The notes: generated by a model from the sequence alone, not told the origin. A DNA stretch of 64,000 nt from Cryptomeria japonica (GCF_030272615.1 NC_081414.1:236595733-236659732); one strand, 5' to 3'. Shown: positions 11,912 through 23,500, numbered from the stretch's first letter. Translations and numbers: made by a program.

Positions 11912-13100
11912 TGTTACTACTTATCAAGTTGCCATTAGTTTTATGTTCAAAGTTATTCTATATACTTTAGTCAGTTATCTCTACTGAGATATTTAGTCGG
12001 TATGCACAGTCTAGTCGGTTATTGAAGAAAGTAGTCTCAGAGCGTAGTATACATCGATCTGTCTACCGAGTATCATTCCATGTCTACCGAGTAACAAAGA
12101 TGACACATTGAGTTGATATACACCGAGTGAAATGTGTTACCAGATTCATTGAACCTGGACATACATATGAAAATGTGTTACAAGATCGAGGAACATCTAA
12201 CCGTTATCACATTGGAAATTGCATTTAAATATTGTGTATGATTTTGAGGTTATATAACCAATGAAATATTTTGCATGGTTATTCATTCGATAAAATGTTT
12301 GTAAGATCAAAGCAATGAATGGATCACCGACATAAGAGATCTATTTATACAACATGGATTAAGATCAGAAATATACATGTAGCATGACAGAAAGGAAGAT
12401 ATAGAAATATACAAAGCAAGACATGTGAAAGCACTAAGTGTTATGACTGTTACAGAGACACAGAGGTCACCGAGAAGGATTTTAGAGAAAAGTCAAAGAA
12501 CAGAGTAAACAGAAGGGTTTGCCAAGTTACTATTTGGGTTATCAAGGTATGCTATAAGCAAGGTAATCTTATTCTGAGCATAAAGAATCTGCTATAACAT
12601 TCCAGATGTAAAGTTGCAGATATTTGTAATGATTTTATTGTAATATTTTGAAGTTGTAAGAGAAACCTTTAATAGGGTAAAAGACTCTAACCAAGTCTAT
12701 AAATTGTAAAGCCTCTAGCCAGGTGCAACATTTAGATTAAGTGTTGTAAAATCCATTAACAAGGTAGATCTAACAGATCTTGATACTCCTAACAGGGTAA
12801 GCTATCAGAAATAGCTAAACATGTAGCTCTAACCGAGCAACCTTTATTATTGTAGTAGTGAAGTTGTGGGTGCCATCCCCACCGCAGTTTTTCTCTCTAA
12901 CCAAGAGTTTCTGCGTAACCAAAATATATGTGTTATGGAGTGAATCATGTATGATTGTTATCTATTTGTTTTAGCTTTCTATTATGTTACTGCACTATTC
13001 AGTTTATGCATAACAGTAAAGTTATTATTGAAGAAAAGTTTTGGAGTACTGATTCACCCCTCCCCTCTCAGTACATTAGCTTTCCATATTGGGCCTAACA
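11912..13100 (+). mobile_element. Solo LTR B1, 1189 bp, copia-type
   Basis: It starts TGTTACTA and ends GGGCCTAACA, and is flanked by a perfect 5-bp duplication AGTTC (11907-11911 and 13101-13105). A second copy of the same LTR is at 58053-59243. Shared internal marks include GTGGGTGCCATCCCCACCGC and a CACCCCTCCCCTCTCAGTAC block close to the right end, typical of copia LTRs. It inserted immediately after the stop of the extra LINE ORF, separating it from its 3' UTR. Confidence 0.88.
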
Positions 13101-13250
13101 AGTTCCTTTTTTGTTTTTTGTCTATTTTGGCTCGACGTTGCTGGTTCTCTGAGCTTTTTTGTTGGATTTTGCTAGTATCTATGCTATTTTTTTAGCTGTT
13201 TGTTCCTTCTTGTTTCTTAATGCTCCAATTTATTAAGGATCTTTTGTAAA

Positions 13251-13303
13251 GGGTTTCGAGGTCCCTTCAAAACCTACTTTTACTGCAATAAAAAAAAAAA
13301 AAA
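13251..13303 (+). other. LINE 3' stem-loop and A tail
   Basis: GGTTTCGA (13252-13259) pairs with TCAAAACC (13267-13274) with one mismatch around the loop GGTCCCT. An A tract follows at 13291-13303. The truncated LINE at 2630-2651 has the same stem with a GATCCCTG loop. Conserved 3' stem-loops are known to be recognised by the reverse transcriptase in some LINEs; that role here is inference. Confidence 0.6.
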
Positions 13304-13965
13304 CTCAAAAAACTCAATATATAAAAATTAATCCAAAACCATAACCCATCATGGCCGACATCAAAATAATTAAAAAATAATTATTAACCATACCATCCCT
13401 ACCCAAATTTGAGGCAAGAATAATAATAAAATAATATTATGTAAATATCTAAATCTCACAACCAATAATAAAAGAGGGTAGGTAAGGTAAATAATAAATA
13501 AACAAATGGGTAACAAAATAAAGGATAATAGATAATAAATAAACCCATTAATCAATAAATAAAATAGAAAGGGCTAATAAATACAATAAATAAATCAAAT
13601 GCCCCAATAAATGTTAACCACAAAATAGTATAAATAACTAAACAAACAATTAAATAATAATATCTTCACAATCACAACTTTCAAGAGGGCCAATCATAAT
13701 AAGGGGTAGGTACATAAATAATAACAAACAAATAAATAAATAATCAAAACAATAAATAATTAGATAAACAATAAATAACCCAACAATAAATAAATAAACA
13801 ATAAATAAGATAAATAAATAAATAAATAAACAATAAAGAAGATAAATAAATAAATAAACAATAAATAAATGAATAAATAAATAAACAATAAACAAATAAG
13901 CAAAATGGATAATGAATAAGTAAATGTACGGACAAGCATAAATGCTTCAACTAGTAATTAAACAA

Positions 13966-13996
<31 letters not shown>

Positions 13997-14033
13997 ATGT
14001 ACAGATAGGCATAAATACTCAACCAATAATTAA

Positions 14034-14089
<56 letters not shown>

Positions 14090-14151
14090 AATTCAATAAA
14101 TCAAAATCTCATATAATAAATATTCAATTAAACATTAGACCATAAAATAAT
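13304..14151. repeat. AAAT/AATA microsatellite and AT-rich LTR A1 sequence
   Basis: From about 13640 the sequence becomes runs of AAAT/AATAAACA, densest at 13735-13890, 13960-13998 and 14030-14092. Long open frames on the minus strand rich in Leu, Tyr, Ile and Phe are products of this repeat and not genes. The flanks belong to LTR A1 and match LTR A2 near 30780. Confidence 0.85.
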
Positions 14152-14653
14152 TGTTGGATTTTGCCAAGATCAAGAGCTCAATGAAATGTACAAAATAGAG
14201 ACATAATATGGGACAAGAATAAACTGTATTCTCATCAATAGAAATGATCAATAACATAGCTGGATTCACTAGTTCAATAGTTACATACAATGAATAGAGG
14301 CCTGCTTATATAGGCAAGGCCATATGGATGTATGAGCACACAAATATGACATGTGGCTCAATGAGAAACAAGGGTAGGTAGGAAATAGGTGTGGGTAGGT
14401 AGGAGAAATAATATAATAGTCCACATGAGGTGGATCACCCACCGAAGGTGGAATTATCACTCCACAATAAGTGGATATGATAGTGTAATAACAAGATCAA
14501 CACCATAAAAGGTGGAATTTCTCCTACACACACTATCCCAATGTGGCACAAACACCCAAGTGTCTCATACTCAAACTACTATGAAATGCATTATCCTAAG
14601 TAAACTTAAGTAAGTGTAATAATATCCATGATGAATAATTATTTACACCAACA
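14152..14653 (-). mobile_element. Solo LTR, 502 bp
   Basis: It starts TGTTGGATTTTGCC and ends TTTACACCAACA, giving TGTTGG/CCAACA inverted ends. It is flanked by a perfect duplication ATAAT (14147-14151 and 14654-14658). On the minus strand it carries CCTATATAAGCAGGCC, a good TATA box, so the LTR reads leftward. LTR A2 lacks this insert at the matching place (near 30800), which confirms an empty site. Confidence 0.88.
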
Positions 14654-15429
14654 ATAATAATATAAAATCATCAAGTAAATACAAATTCATGAAATAAATA
14701 TCAATAAATAATAAATCTCTAATAATAATTCACACATTAATATCAAATATTAATGCCATCCATTAATTTAATTTAATACTAAATAAACTATATAAACCAA
14801 TTAATTTATAATTAATAAATAATCGCAAATTCACAAGGCAACCCGACATAAGGTTGAACAACATACCACATGATGCAGACCAACAACTCAAGCCAAGACA
14901 CTAATTGACAAGGGTATCAACTTAAGCCTAAAGTATGAGAGGGAAACACATGCCATCTTCGACAACTTGCCATTGGGATAAGACACACTCAGACTTGTGA
15001 GACCAGGTGGAGTTGATGTCTGGTACTTGCAATCCTGCATCCACCACTAAAACATATGTACGATACATATACATCATAAATGATTAGGCAAGTGATAGAG
15101 AATCACAATGCCATATCAAGCTCGCAATGAGTGGTATGGCATCATCCCTATCACGAAGACACTAGAAGACAATCACAATCATCAACTCAATCATCATCAT
15201 AATTATGGAATAGGGTTAGCATAATCAAGATAACATCACAACCTCATAAGCAATATAATCCATACATGAATTGTGAGTGCATAAGCCTGATCAACATATT
15301 ATTCCAGGACATAACTTCATCCACATAAATCATAACGAATCCACTAATATCAAAGAGACCATTAGAGCACAAATCTAAAAGTGTTTATCACATTCTTTCA
15401 TAAAGGATGAGTCAGGGAGGGGCACTACA
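14654..15429 (-). other. LTR A1, right-hand part
   Basis: This block matches 30798-31666 of LTR A2, including CACAAGGCAACC, GTTGAACAACATACCACATGA, CTTGCCATTGGGATA and the terminal GGGCACTACA. No gene is present. Confidence 0.7.
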
Positions 15430-16007
15430 TATTAGACAAAAGAAGGTGTGGGGAGGGGGGCCAATTGAAAACTACCAAATTGTGGTATGTTGGACTTAAA
15501 ACCGTTATTACAAGGAAAATACAAATCAAAGAAAAATAAGCTTGTTTTGATTTGTTTTGGGGGGAGAGGGGGCACAACTAGAACACCCTTTTTTATGAAT
15601 TTTCCAAGAATAAAAAATCTGCCTTTAACTATATCATTAATTTTTTTAATTTTTAACTTTTTTTTAATAAAAATAATAGACATAAACTTCATGAAGATTT
15701 CTACATTTCATTAGTTTACATTATTTTGATATTCAAAACAAAAATGCCACTTTTATGCGGTTGAAGTTGAATAGTTTTTGTTTTGTTGGCTAGTTCCTTT
15801 ATAAAGTGTGACAGAGGTTTGCACTTTTACCTAGATGTAGTATAATTTTTTTTTGACTAGGGATTTAAATTTTTCTTGAAATATATCATTCATTCTTTCA
15901 GCTAATTCATTATTTTGTGGATTACATGGAGTTGATAATTGTCCCTTGATTCCTTTTAATTTACACAAATTTGTAGATTAATCTGAGATATGCTTTCCCA
16001 TTATCTA
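15430..16007 (-). pseudogene. Copia integrase relic, C-terminal piece of the core
   Basis: On the minus strand, 15860-15965 reads KLKGIKGQLSTPCNPQNNELAERMN, in short pieces KLKGIKGQL, STPCNPQNN and ELAERMN. This is the region around the catalytic Glu of copia integrases. Just upstream in the protein sense, a DNGK stretch is out of frame. The 5' half of the same integrase continues at 31667-31850, because LTR A2 inserted between them. The rest, 15430-15850, has no readable domain. The copy is clearly dead. Confidence 0.6.
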
Positions 16008-17461
16008 TGTAATGCTTGCCAAAATACCCTAGAGAAAATTAACCAACTAACTAACAAATAGAGATAATTTTTTTTTCTTTAGAACATTAAACCAATGCAA
16101 TACATATAATTCAATAATCATTTACATCTACTTAAACATCTACTAACCATGCACATAATCTACGTAAGAATGATTATAAGAATATGATACGCAAGCGGAA
16201 ATAAACATCTCCTCAACTAACATTCCCTAGGGTATCTCAACACCATTACTTATCATAACTCTAAGCACATGAATACAAGCAACATTAAATAATTTCATCA
16301 TATTTATCGCCATCATTTACTTCTTCATATGACATAAGAAATCATCCATTTATCTAGTTGTCACAACCCTCCTTTATCACCTTTTTGATTTAAATACAAA
16401 ACTCTATTATATTTCCTTGGATAAACTATTGAATGAATATTGTAAGGGAATAAAAATAATAAACCACACACATGGAAAATATATATATATTTTTAATTGG
16501 ATATTTAATTTCCCTCACCCAAATTAAGGCACATGTTGTAGGAGGAATAAGAAGCTTCTAGAGGCTTCTCCACCACCCTTGCATGTAACTCCTCCCACTA
16601 AGCCTAATCAATTTGCATGGAGGCCAAATTGGGAGAGAATCTCTTTTTTTTCAATTAAAAATTAGGTAGTGGGAATTTGAAATTCCTTTTATAAAAGAGG
16701 TACAAGTTTCAAAATGAATGGGTTGGCTATTCCATAAGAAATTCTGCAAGTAAAATTTTCCTTTGTAGTCAATTTTCATTTTCAGCTAAGATTTTGTTGG
16801 GAGGACTTCTCTTCAAATTTGGAGGATCAAGGAAGACTCTACACCATTTTCAAGCACCCAGGTTCTTTCAAACTTAGTTTCAGATTTTGATAAGAAGTAG
16901 ATTAAATTGTTTGATAAAAAGTAGATTAAATTGTTTGATGAGAATGAGATTCATTGTTTCAGATTCTTGATAAAAATTAGTTTCAGATTTTGATAAGAAG
17001 TAGATTAAATTATTGATGAGAATGAGATTCAATTGTTTTAGATTCTTGATAAGAAATTAGTTTTAGTTTTGATAAGAAGTAGATTAAATGGTTTAGGAGA
17101 ATAGAGTCATTTGATGAAAATTAGATTCACTTTTTTCAGATTTTTTTTGATAAAAATTAGATCCATTCATTTCAAAATTTTGATAAGAATTAGATTCATT
17201 GAGATTAAATCGTTGGAATATCTTATTAAGTTTTAGATTTGAATTTAGAACTACCTCTACCTCCTTTCTCCAGAATCTTTTCTCTAGTTATTGATTTAAA
17301 ATCTGAAATGTATTCTTTTCTCTGGTTATTGATTTAAAGTCTGAACTGTGTATTTGAAAGGATCTTGCTGTAATCAATCTCTCTAAAATTTTCTCATTTT
17401 CTGGTTATCTAAATCCTCTGTAGGAATACGTTTAACATTTCCCCTTTGTGAGAGTTTTTTT

Positions 17462-17612
17462 TCCTGTGTGCACAAATAAATTATCTCTTTTTTTTCTGTG
17501 AATAGATCTCCCTGTGTGTACAAACAAATTTTCTCTTTTCTCTGTGAATAGATCTCCCTGTGTACAAACAAATTTTCTCCTTTCTTTGTGAATAGATCTC
17601 CCTGTGTAGAGA
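17462..17612. repeat. 46-bp tandem repeat in the LTR, three copies
   Basis: The phrase CTGTGAATAGATCTCCCTGTG recurs about every 46 bases with CAAATTTTCTC between copies. The matching block in the 3' LTR is 25753-25903. Minus-strand open frames over it are repeat artefacts. Confidence 0.8.
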
Positions 17613-17859
17613 ACAAAAGAAATGGAAAAAAAAAGAAGAAGAACCTCTCTGGTTACTGCTTCATTGTATTTGGTCCTTGGAATTTAACCTGTAACATTAT
17701 TATTATTATTTTTATACCTGTTGAAAATGCAAAAACTCCTGCATCAAAAAAAAATAAAAAATAATATATATATATAAACGTATATATTTATATACATATA
17801 TATATATATATAAATAAACACAAAAAAGAAGAAGAGGGAAATCGTTCAAACCGTAAGAA

Positions 17860-18025
17860 AATCCCCGTAACGCATGGCGTTTAACGCAAGACGGACATTG
17901 GCATGCGGGACGGTTACATTGTAACCGTCGCAGGGTACGGAGGGGCCCGCGGGTCCCCTCATCTCTGCGGACCTGCACATGCAGGGCCGTAGGGGTGATG
18001 GGACCCGTGGTCCCCACCCCACACC
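17860..18025. promoter_or_regulatory. GC-rich palindrome cluster in the LTR
   Basis: This island stands out from the AT-rich LTR. It has several short inverted repeats: GGTTAC-ATT-GTAACC, GGGGCCCGCGGGTCCCC, CTGCA-CA-TGCAG and GGGACC-CGT-GGTCCC. CpG sites are dense here and the two LTRs differ at several of them. It may be a regulatory or structural RNA segment; function is inferred only from structure. Confidence 0.45.
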
Positions 18026-18772
18026 CTACTTACTACCCAAAGCAAAAAAAAAATAAGTTATTTAATTAAAGGTTTTTTTTTCCCTTTCTAATTTGTAATT
18101 TTAAATTTTAAATTGGGGTTTTTTTTTCTTTATATAAATTAATTACTTAAAATTTTTTTTTAGTTGATAGAAATGGCATTTAGGAAATATTGAATTCTTT
18201 TTTTGTATAAGCTTTAAGATATCGTATTTCGACTTAGAAAAAAAAAATGGACTAATATGTAGCAAGTTCATAATTAAATTATCCTTAGTAAGTTTAAAAT
18301 TGTAGACTATATTCTTTTAAAGTTAAGTTACTCAACCCATTAAGAATCATTGGGACACTTGCTCTTTAGAGATTAACTTACATTAATACAAATGCTTATA
18401 TTTAATCGTTATTTTGGACTCGTTAAATCTCCTTACATCATGCAAGTTTCTCATAGATTAATTGCTTTCATTGATGGTTCATAACATGCGAATTATTTGT
18501 GGAATAATTACATCTTCATGCAATTACTATTATGCAAGTTTCGTGATGGTCATTATTATGCAAATTACACTTCAAGTAGTTATTTCAATTATTACGCTTT
18601 CATTTTTGTTTTCGTAGTTAGAAAACTAAACAAAGGAAGTTGGAAAACCAAAACTAGTAGCGTTCGGTATATATGGTGCCTCTGGGTCACGCTTACAGGT
18701 AATGCCGTCGTGTTGAACTACTACACTTAACGCCTAATAAAGCTGCATTAACGACGTCTGTGGCATCATCCC

Positions 18773-18778
18773 TATAAA
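18773..18778 (+). promoter_or_regulatory. Candidate LTR TATA box
   Basis: TATAAA follows CATCATCCC and precedes a GTCGGGGAG segment, which fits a plant core promoter. A second AT-rich TATA-like stretch lies at 17763-17812. The copy in the 3' LTR is at about 27063. No start site can be read from sequence alone. Confidence 0.4.
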
Positions 18779-19504
18779 TCGTCGGGGAGTAATAAGGGAC
18801 ATTTGGAAGTTAAAATCCAAGGGGTGGGTAATCCCCCTTGGATCGATAATTTAATAAGATAACTTTTTAATGATTTTCACATCCGTTGAGATACACCATA
18901 GTAAACCCCCTTTTAAGGATGGTCAAGTTAAATACCCTCATGAAGTTTATTTTCCTTATTTATTTATTTCATCTTGAAGGGATATTGGTGATTTGCAATT
19001 GGGTGATGCTCATGATAAGTATTAGGGTCTAGTTATTTTGTTTAGGCCACAAGCAATAGGCCATCTTGAGCCTTCGCTTAAGTGCTACCATCGTGGGTAG
19101 CAACCGCAGAGAAACTGTCTGGGACACTGACCCTAGAAAGGGTTGCGTACCCACAAATCAGTTTACATCAAACCATAGATTAGAAAATAGAACTACATAT
19201 TTTACACCTTGATCCCGTGCCGAAGCGGGTATGTAGGCAGTCTTGGGATGGAGTTGTCCCTCGTACTCAGGCGTTCGTGGGTGGGGTCTAGGCTTGGTTG
19301 AGTAAGAATCCTAATTGAAGATAAGATAATCAATTTAATTCAATGCATACTCGGAAGGAATCCCGTATGGATTTGCTTGACTTCCCGAGGCTTTAAGCCA
19401 AATTCCGAGGCGGAATTCAAGCTTGTATTATTTTTAATTACTCCTAAGGACGGCGACCTCAGTGCATTCTTGTTAGAAGAGTGTAGTACTTAGTGAGTGG
19501 CTCA

Positions 19505-19700
19505 GGACCCGAATGGTCCCGATGAGTCTAAGTCTCTGGCCAGAGCATCTCCTATCCCGTTTGGATGGATGCCTACCCCGTATGGGTAGATGCCTATCCC
19601 GTATTGGATAGATGGAATTTTACGTCCCGTATGGACAATTGCCTAACCCGTATGGTTAGAAGCTCATCCCGAATGGATGAATGCCTAATCCTAATTGGAT
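19505..19700 (+). repeat. Hairpin array with variable stems and constant CGTAT-like loop
   Basis: Eight small inverted repeats follow each other: GGACC/GGTCC, ATCC/GGAT, CTACCC/GGGTAG, CTATCC/GGATAG, GTCC/GGAC, CTAACC/GGTTAG, TCATCC/GGATGA and ATCC/GGAT. Most are spaced by the loop CGTAT or CGAAT. Both arms change together from copy to copy, so pairing is kept while sequence varies. The 3' LTR repeats the array at about 27795-27990 with one broken stem (CTATCT). Function unknown. Confidence 0.75.
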
Positions 19701-19789
19701 GGATGCCCAGAGTATGCAATTGAATAAAACATAATGAAAAAAAATAATACTCAATTTTTGTTGAATCAATTTTGGTGGGTTATTACATG

Positions 19790-19801
19790 TGGTATCAAAG
19801 C
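19790..19801 (+). promoter_or_regulatory. Primer binding site (tRNA-Met type)
   Basis: TGGTATCAAAGC begins two bases after the 5' LTR end. It matches the usual plant tRNA-iMet complement TGGTATCAGAGC with one change. It primes minus-strand DNA synthesis in this class of element. Confidence 0.85.
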
Positions 19802-19936
19802 AAAGGATCAAATCTAGGCCTTGTGCTCACTTCAATTTATTCAACTAAGGGAATGTTTTACAATAATAGAAATTAAATTTTATTCTACAAAAAAAAAAAA
19901 CTAACTACATAATGTAACTTTCAGGTAAGACCTAGA

Positions 19937-20554
19937 ATGGCAAGAGGAAGAGGAAGAGGAAGAGGAAGAGGAAGAGGAAGAGGAAGAGGAAGGGGTAATG
20001 GAAGAAGTACTAGGAGTCAAAGGGAGGTAAGCCATGAGGAAAACCATGAGGAAAACCATGAAGGAAACCATGAGGAAGATCATGAAGAGGTTCGACACAA
20101 CCCAGGGAATAACGAAGATGGGGTCCAAGCTATAATCGACCTTCTAACCGAACAAAGAGATAAAATCAACTTCTTGGAACAATCATTGCAGGACCTTAGG
20201 GAAAGACATAATGACTATGAGAACAAAAGTGGTACCGAGAATGGAAACCCTGGTAGCAATCAAGGAAATGCGATGGGTAATGGAAAGGAAAATAACATAT
20301 TGGAACTCTCCAAGGATTTAAAGAAAATCACCCCTCCTAAGTTCGATGGGAGGCAGATTGGTGAAGGGGCTGAGAATTGGCTAAATGAAATGGAAAAATA
20401 TTTTGAGCTAAGAGATTTTAGCGAAACAACCAAGGCTTTATGGGGCTCCTATCAACTCACAGGGGAGGCGGCTAGTTGGTGGACCAACACCAAGGAACAA
20501 AATGGGTATAACAGGGATACGATCACGTGGGATCAATTTGTTCACCATTTTTGA
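19937..20554 (+). CDS. gag: Gag N-terminal part, cut by an in-frame TGA
   Basis: Gag forms the virus-like particle. The ATG at 19937 starts an Arg-Gly run coded by an AAGAGG-type microsatellite, followed by a His/Glu-rich repeat (NHEEN-type), a short coiled coil and the start of the retrotransposon gag domain (FDGRQIGEGAENWLNEMEKYF, in pieces FDGRQ and ENWLNEME). TGA at 20552-20554 stops it within that domain. The reading frame continues unchanged on the other side, so this is a point mutation, plausibly CGA to TGA. Without readthrough no Gag-Pol would be made. Confidence 0.85.
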   Translation: MARGRGRGRGRGRGRGRGRGNGRSTRSQREVSHEENHEENHEGNHEEDHEEVRHNPGNNEDGVQAIIDLLTEQRDKINFLEQSLQDLRERHNDYENKSGTENGNPGSNQGNAMGNGKENNILELSKDLKKITPPKFDGRQIGEGAENWLNEMEKYFELRDFSETTKALWGSYQLTGEAASWWTNTKEQNGYNRDTITWDQFVHHF

Positions 20555-23500
20555 GATAGGTGGCTCCCTCAATTGTTCTTTGATGAGAAAGTGACAGAAT
20601 TCCACAATCTACGTCAAGGGCCCCTATCCGTTCAACAATATTGGGATAAGTTCGCCAAGTTGCTTAAATATGTGCCTATGTACCAAAAGGATGAAGAAGG
20701 CCAAGCAAGGAAATTCATTTTGGGGCTGAATACCAACATAGGGGCAGAGGTTGATATGCATGGACCCAGAAATATGAATGAAGTACTTGAAAAGTCCCTA
20801 AGGCAAGAGAGGAAGATTCAAACACTAGCAGGACGGAACTATAATGGGAACCACTCATTTAAAAGGAAGCAAGAATTCAATGGAAACACTAATTTCAACA
20901 AGGGTCAAAGGAATAACTCTTCCGAAAGGAGACCACCGCCTAATCAATATCCGAGGAATGGAAATGATAATAACAGGGGCAATAATAACAGGGGCAGTGA
21001 TAACAGGGGCAATAATAACAGGGGCAATGATAACAGGGGCAGCTATAACAGGAATGACCAGCAGAATAGGATAACTTATCCACCCAGGGGAAATGAAACA
21101 AGGAATGATCCCCCTAGAAATCAAGGTAGGAGAGGTCCTCCAGGCGGATGCTTTATGTGCGGGGAAAATCATTTTGCTAGAGAGTGCCCCAGGATGCAAG
21201 GAAAAATTAGGGCCAATCAACCCCAACAAGGGCCCCAACAGAGGATTCATGCAGCGGTTAGGAACCAAAGAAGAAGATACCAGAATGTTCTCGTGGAAAC
21301 TACAGGTACACTATTTGAACAACCAATATCAATTCTAATTGACACTGGATCATCTGAATGTTTCATCTCACCTGAATTAGTGAACAAATATGCATTAAAA
21401 GTTAATCAAATGGAGTCATCATGGACGGTTCAATATGGGGATAAGGCAACTAGGGAAGTAACTAAGTGTTTACCGAGGGCAAGGGTACAATTCCCTGAGT
21501 TCGAAACAAGGGTAGATCTCTATGTGGCACCCCTAGGATTATATGATGTAATTATGAGAATGAGTTGGTTAGCAGACCATCAAGCTAATGTAGATTGTTA
21601 TAGCAAAGTTGTTGAATGTTTGGATGATGGGGGGAAAAGGGTCAAAATCCAAGGAAAGTTTAAGCCCATTAATATAGAAACTATCTCAGCAATGCAATTA
21701 AAGAAGGAAAGGAGAAGAGGAGGACAAATCTTTATGGTTGAAATTGATGAAGGAAAGGAGGAAAATACACCAACCTTTGAAAATACCCCTTTCTTAAAGG
21801 AGTTTAAGGATGTTTTTCCAGAAGAATTACCCGGTTTACCCCCTAAGAGGAAGTTTGACTTTTCTATCGAAGTACTCCCAGGAGCTGAACCAGTATCAAG
21901 GGCACCTTACCGGATGAACACAACCGAATTACAAGAGCTCAAAATGCAATTAGAGGAACTCTTAGCTAAGGGATTAATAAGGCCAAGTGTATCACCATGG
22001 GGAGCGCCAGTCTTATTTGTTAAGAAGAAGGATGGAACCTTAAGACTATGCATCGACTATAGGATGTTGAACAAAGTCACCATAAAGAATAGGTATCCCT
22101 TACCTCGCATAGAGGACCTTTTTGACCAAATGAAAGGAGCGGAAGTTTTCTCAAAGATAGATCTCCGGTCAGGGTATCATCAACTCAGAATTAAGGAAGA
22201 AGACATTCCGAAGATAGCTTTCAGGACGAGGTATGGACATTATGAATTCATAGTAGTTCCTTTTGGAGTAACTAATGCCCCAGCTGCATTCATGAACCTA
22301 ATGAATAGTGTATTCCATGACTACTTGGATAAATTTGTTTTGGTATTTTTGGATGACATATTGGTTTACTCTAGAAATGAAGAGGAGCATTTAGTGCACC
22401 TACAAATTGTTTTGCAAAGATTGAGAGAACATAAGTTATATGGAAAATTGTCCAAATGTGCCTTCTTTGAGGAAAAGATTCACTATCTTGGGCATATAAT
22501 ATCAAAGGAAGGAATAGCAGTCGACCCAGATAAAATAAAGGTGATAGTAGAATGGCCAATCCCTAAGAATGTTTCAGAGGTAAGAAGCTTTCTGGGGCTA
22601 GCAGGTTACTATAGGAGGTTTGTGGAAGGATTCTCTAAGATAGCAAACCCCATCACCTCGTTGCAAAGGAAGGGCAAAAGGTTTGTATGGACCGAGCAAA
22701 GTGATAAGGCATTTCAAATCTTGAAGGGAAGACTAACTTCAGCACCCATTCTAAAGGTACCAGATCCAAATGGACACTTCACAGTCATAACAGATGCTTC
22801 TATTGAAGGGTTAGGAGGAGTACTTGTCCAAGATGAAGGGGTAGTGGCCTACGAATCTAGGAAGCTAAAGACTCATGAAGTCAATTATGCACCCCATGAC
22901 TTAGAGTTGGCAGCAATTGTGCATGCCCTGCAAAAATGGAGACACTTCTTACTAGGGAAGCCCTTTGAGCTTAAATCAGATAACCAAGGACTAAAATACA
23001 TCTTTACCCAACCTCACTTAAATGCCAGACAAAGAAGGTGGTTAGAGTTTCTAAGTGAATATGATTTTGAAATTGAATATATTAAGGGAAAAGAAAATAG
23101 GGTGGCAGATGCCTTAAGTAGGAGGAGACACTTGATGACTATAGCAACCTTCAAAACCTCTTTCAAAAGGCAAGTAATGGATGAACAAGGACATGACCCA
23201 TGGTATGAGCAAGTCAAATTAACTATAAGACACAACCCGACCGATCCTAAGGTCGAAGGGTACACATTAGATGAAGATGGGTTGCTCAGATACAATAATA
23301 GAATCTATATTCCTAATTCAGGGAACTTAAGGGAAGTAGTCCTTTTGGAGGCTCACGATGCCCCTTATTCAGGCCACCCAGGAGTTAACAAACTTTATGC
23401 AGATCTAAAGAAGTTATACTTTTGGCAAGGGTTGAAGAGCGATATTGTCAAGTATGTAGCTAAATGTTTGGAGTGTCAAAGAGTAAAGGCAGAACATAGA

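Larger units (their letters stand above)
3935..13303 (+). mobile_element. Near full-length LINE with RNase H and an extra 3' ORF
   Basis: In order this element has a gag-like ORF1 with a CCHC knuckle, an ORF2 with endonuclease, reverse transcriptase, zf-RVT and RNase H, an extra ORF (10131-11908), a T-rich UTR, a 3' stem-loop (13251-13274) and an A tail of 13 (13291-13303). This is the plant L1-type layout plus one extra module. Two solo LTRs lie inside it (7669-8119 and 11912-13100). I could not find the target duplication, so the left end is set at the ORF1 start and may lie further left. Confidence 0.85.
44..15429 (-). mobile_element. Solo LTR A1 of a gypsy-type family, heavily invaded
   Basis: The left end TGTAATGCCC and the right end GGGCACTACA are near-perfect inverted repeats, as at LTR ends. 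The flanking five bases are TACTA (39-43) and TATTA (15430-15434), a target duplication with one change. Two further copies of the left end (16008, 32688) and of the right end (31666, 61510) define family A. Orientation is read as minus because copy A3 has a primer-binding-like site beside its TGTAATGCCC end and the copy ending at 61510 has a polypurine tract beside its GGGCACTACA end. Everything between is LTR sequence plus later insertions. No internal coding region belongs to it, so it is called a solo LTR by inference. Confidence 0.6.
16359..19787 (+). repeat. 5' LTR of the gypsy element
   Basis: Direct copy of 24672-28078. It is 22 bases longer, mainly because a GATAAAAAGTAGATT-type unit near 16912-16937 is duplicated. 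It contains GATAAGAAGTAGATT-type repeats (16880-17190), a 46-bp tandem repeat (17462-17612), a GC-rich palindromic island (17860-18025), a TATA candidate (18773) and a hairpin array (19505-19700). Confidence 0.95.

Noticed and set aside
13370-13950. Minus-strand frames rich in Leu, Tyr and Phe that look like membrane proteins
   Set aside because: They are translations of an AAAT/AATA microsatellite.
17383-17616. Minus-strand frame with a repeated STQGDLF-type motif (also 25674-25907)
   Set aside because: It is coded by the 46-bp tandem repeat in the gypsy LTR and occurs identically in both LTRs.
18497-18730. Plus-strand 77-codon frame, repeated at 26788-27021
   Set aside because: It is LTR sequence present in both copies; no start context or domain.
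19937-20010. Arg-Gly run at the Gag start as an RNA-binding RGG domain gene
   Set aside because: It comes from a short AAGAGG-type microsatellite at the Gag N-terminus, a common feature of this element type.
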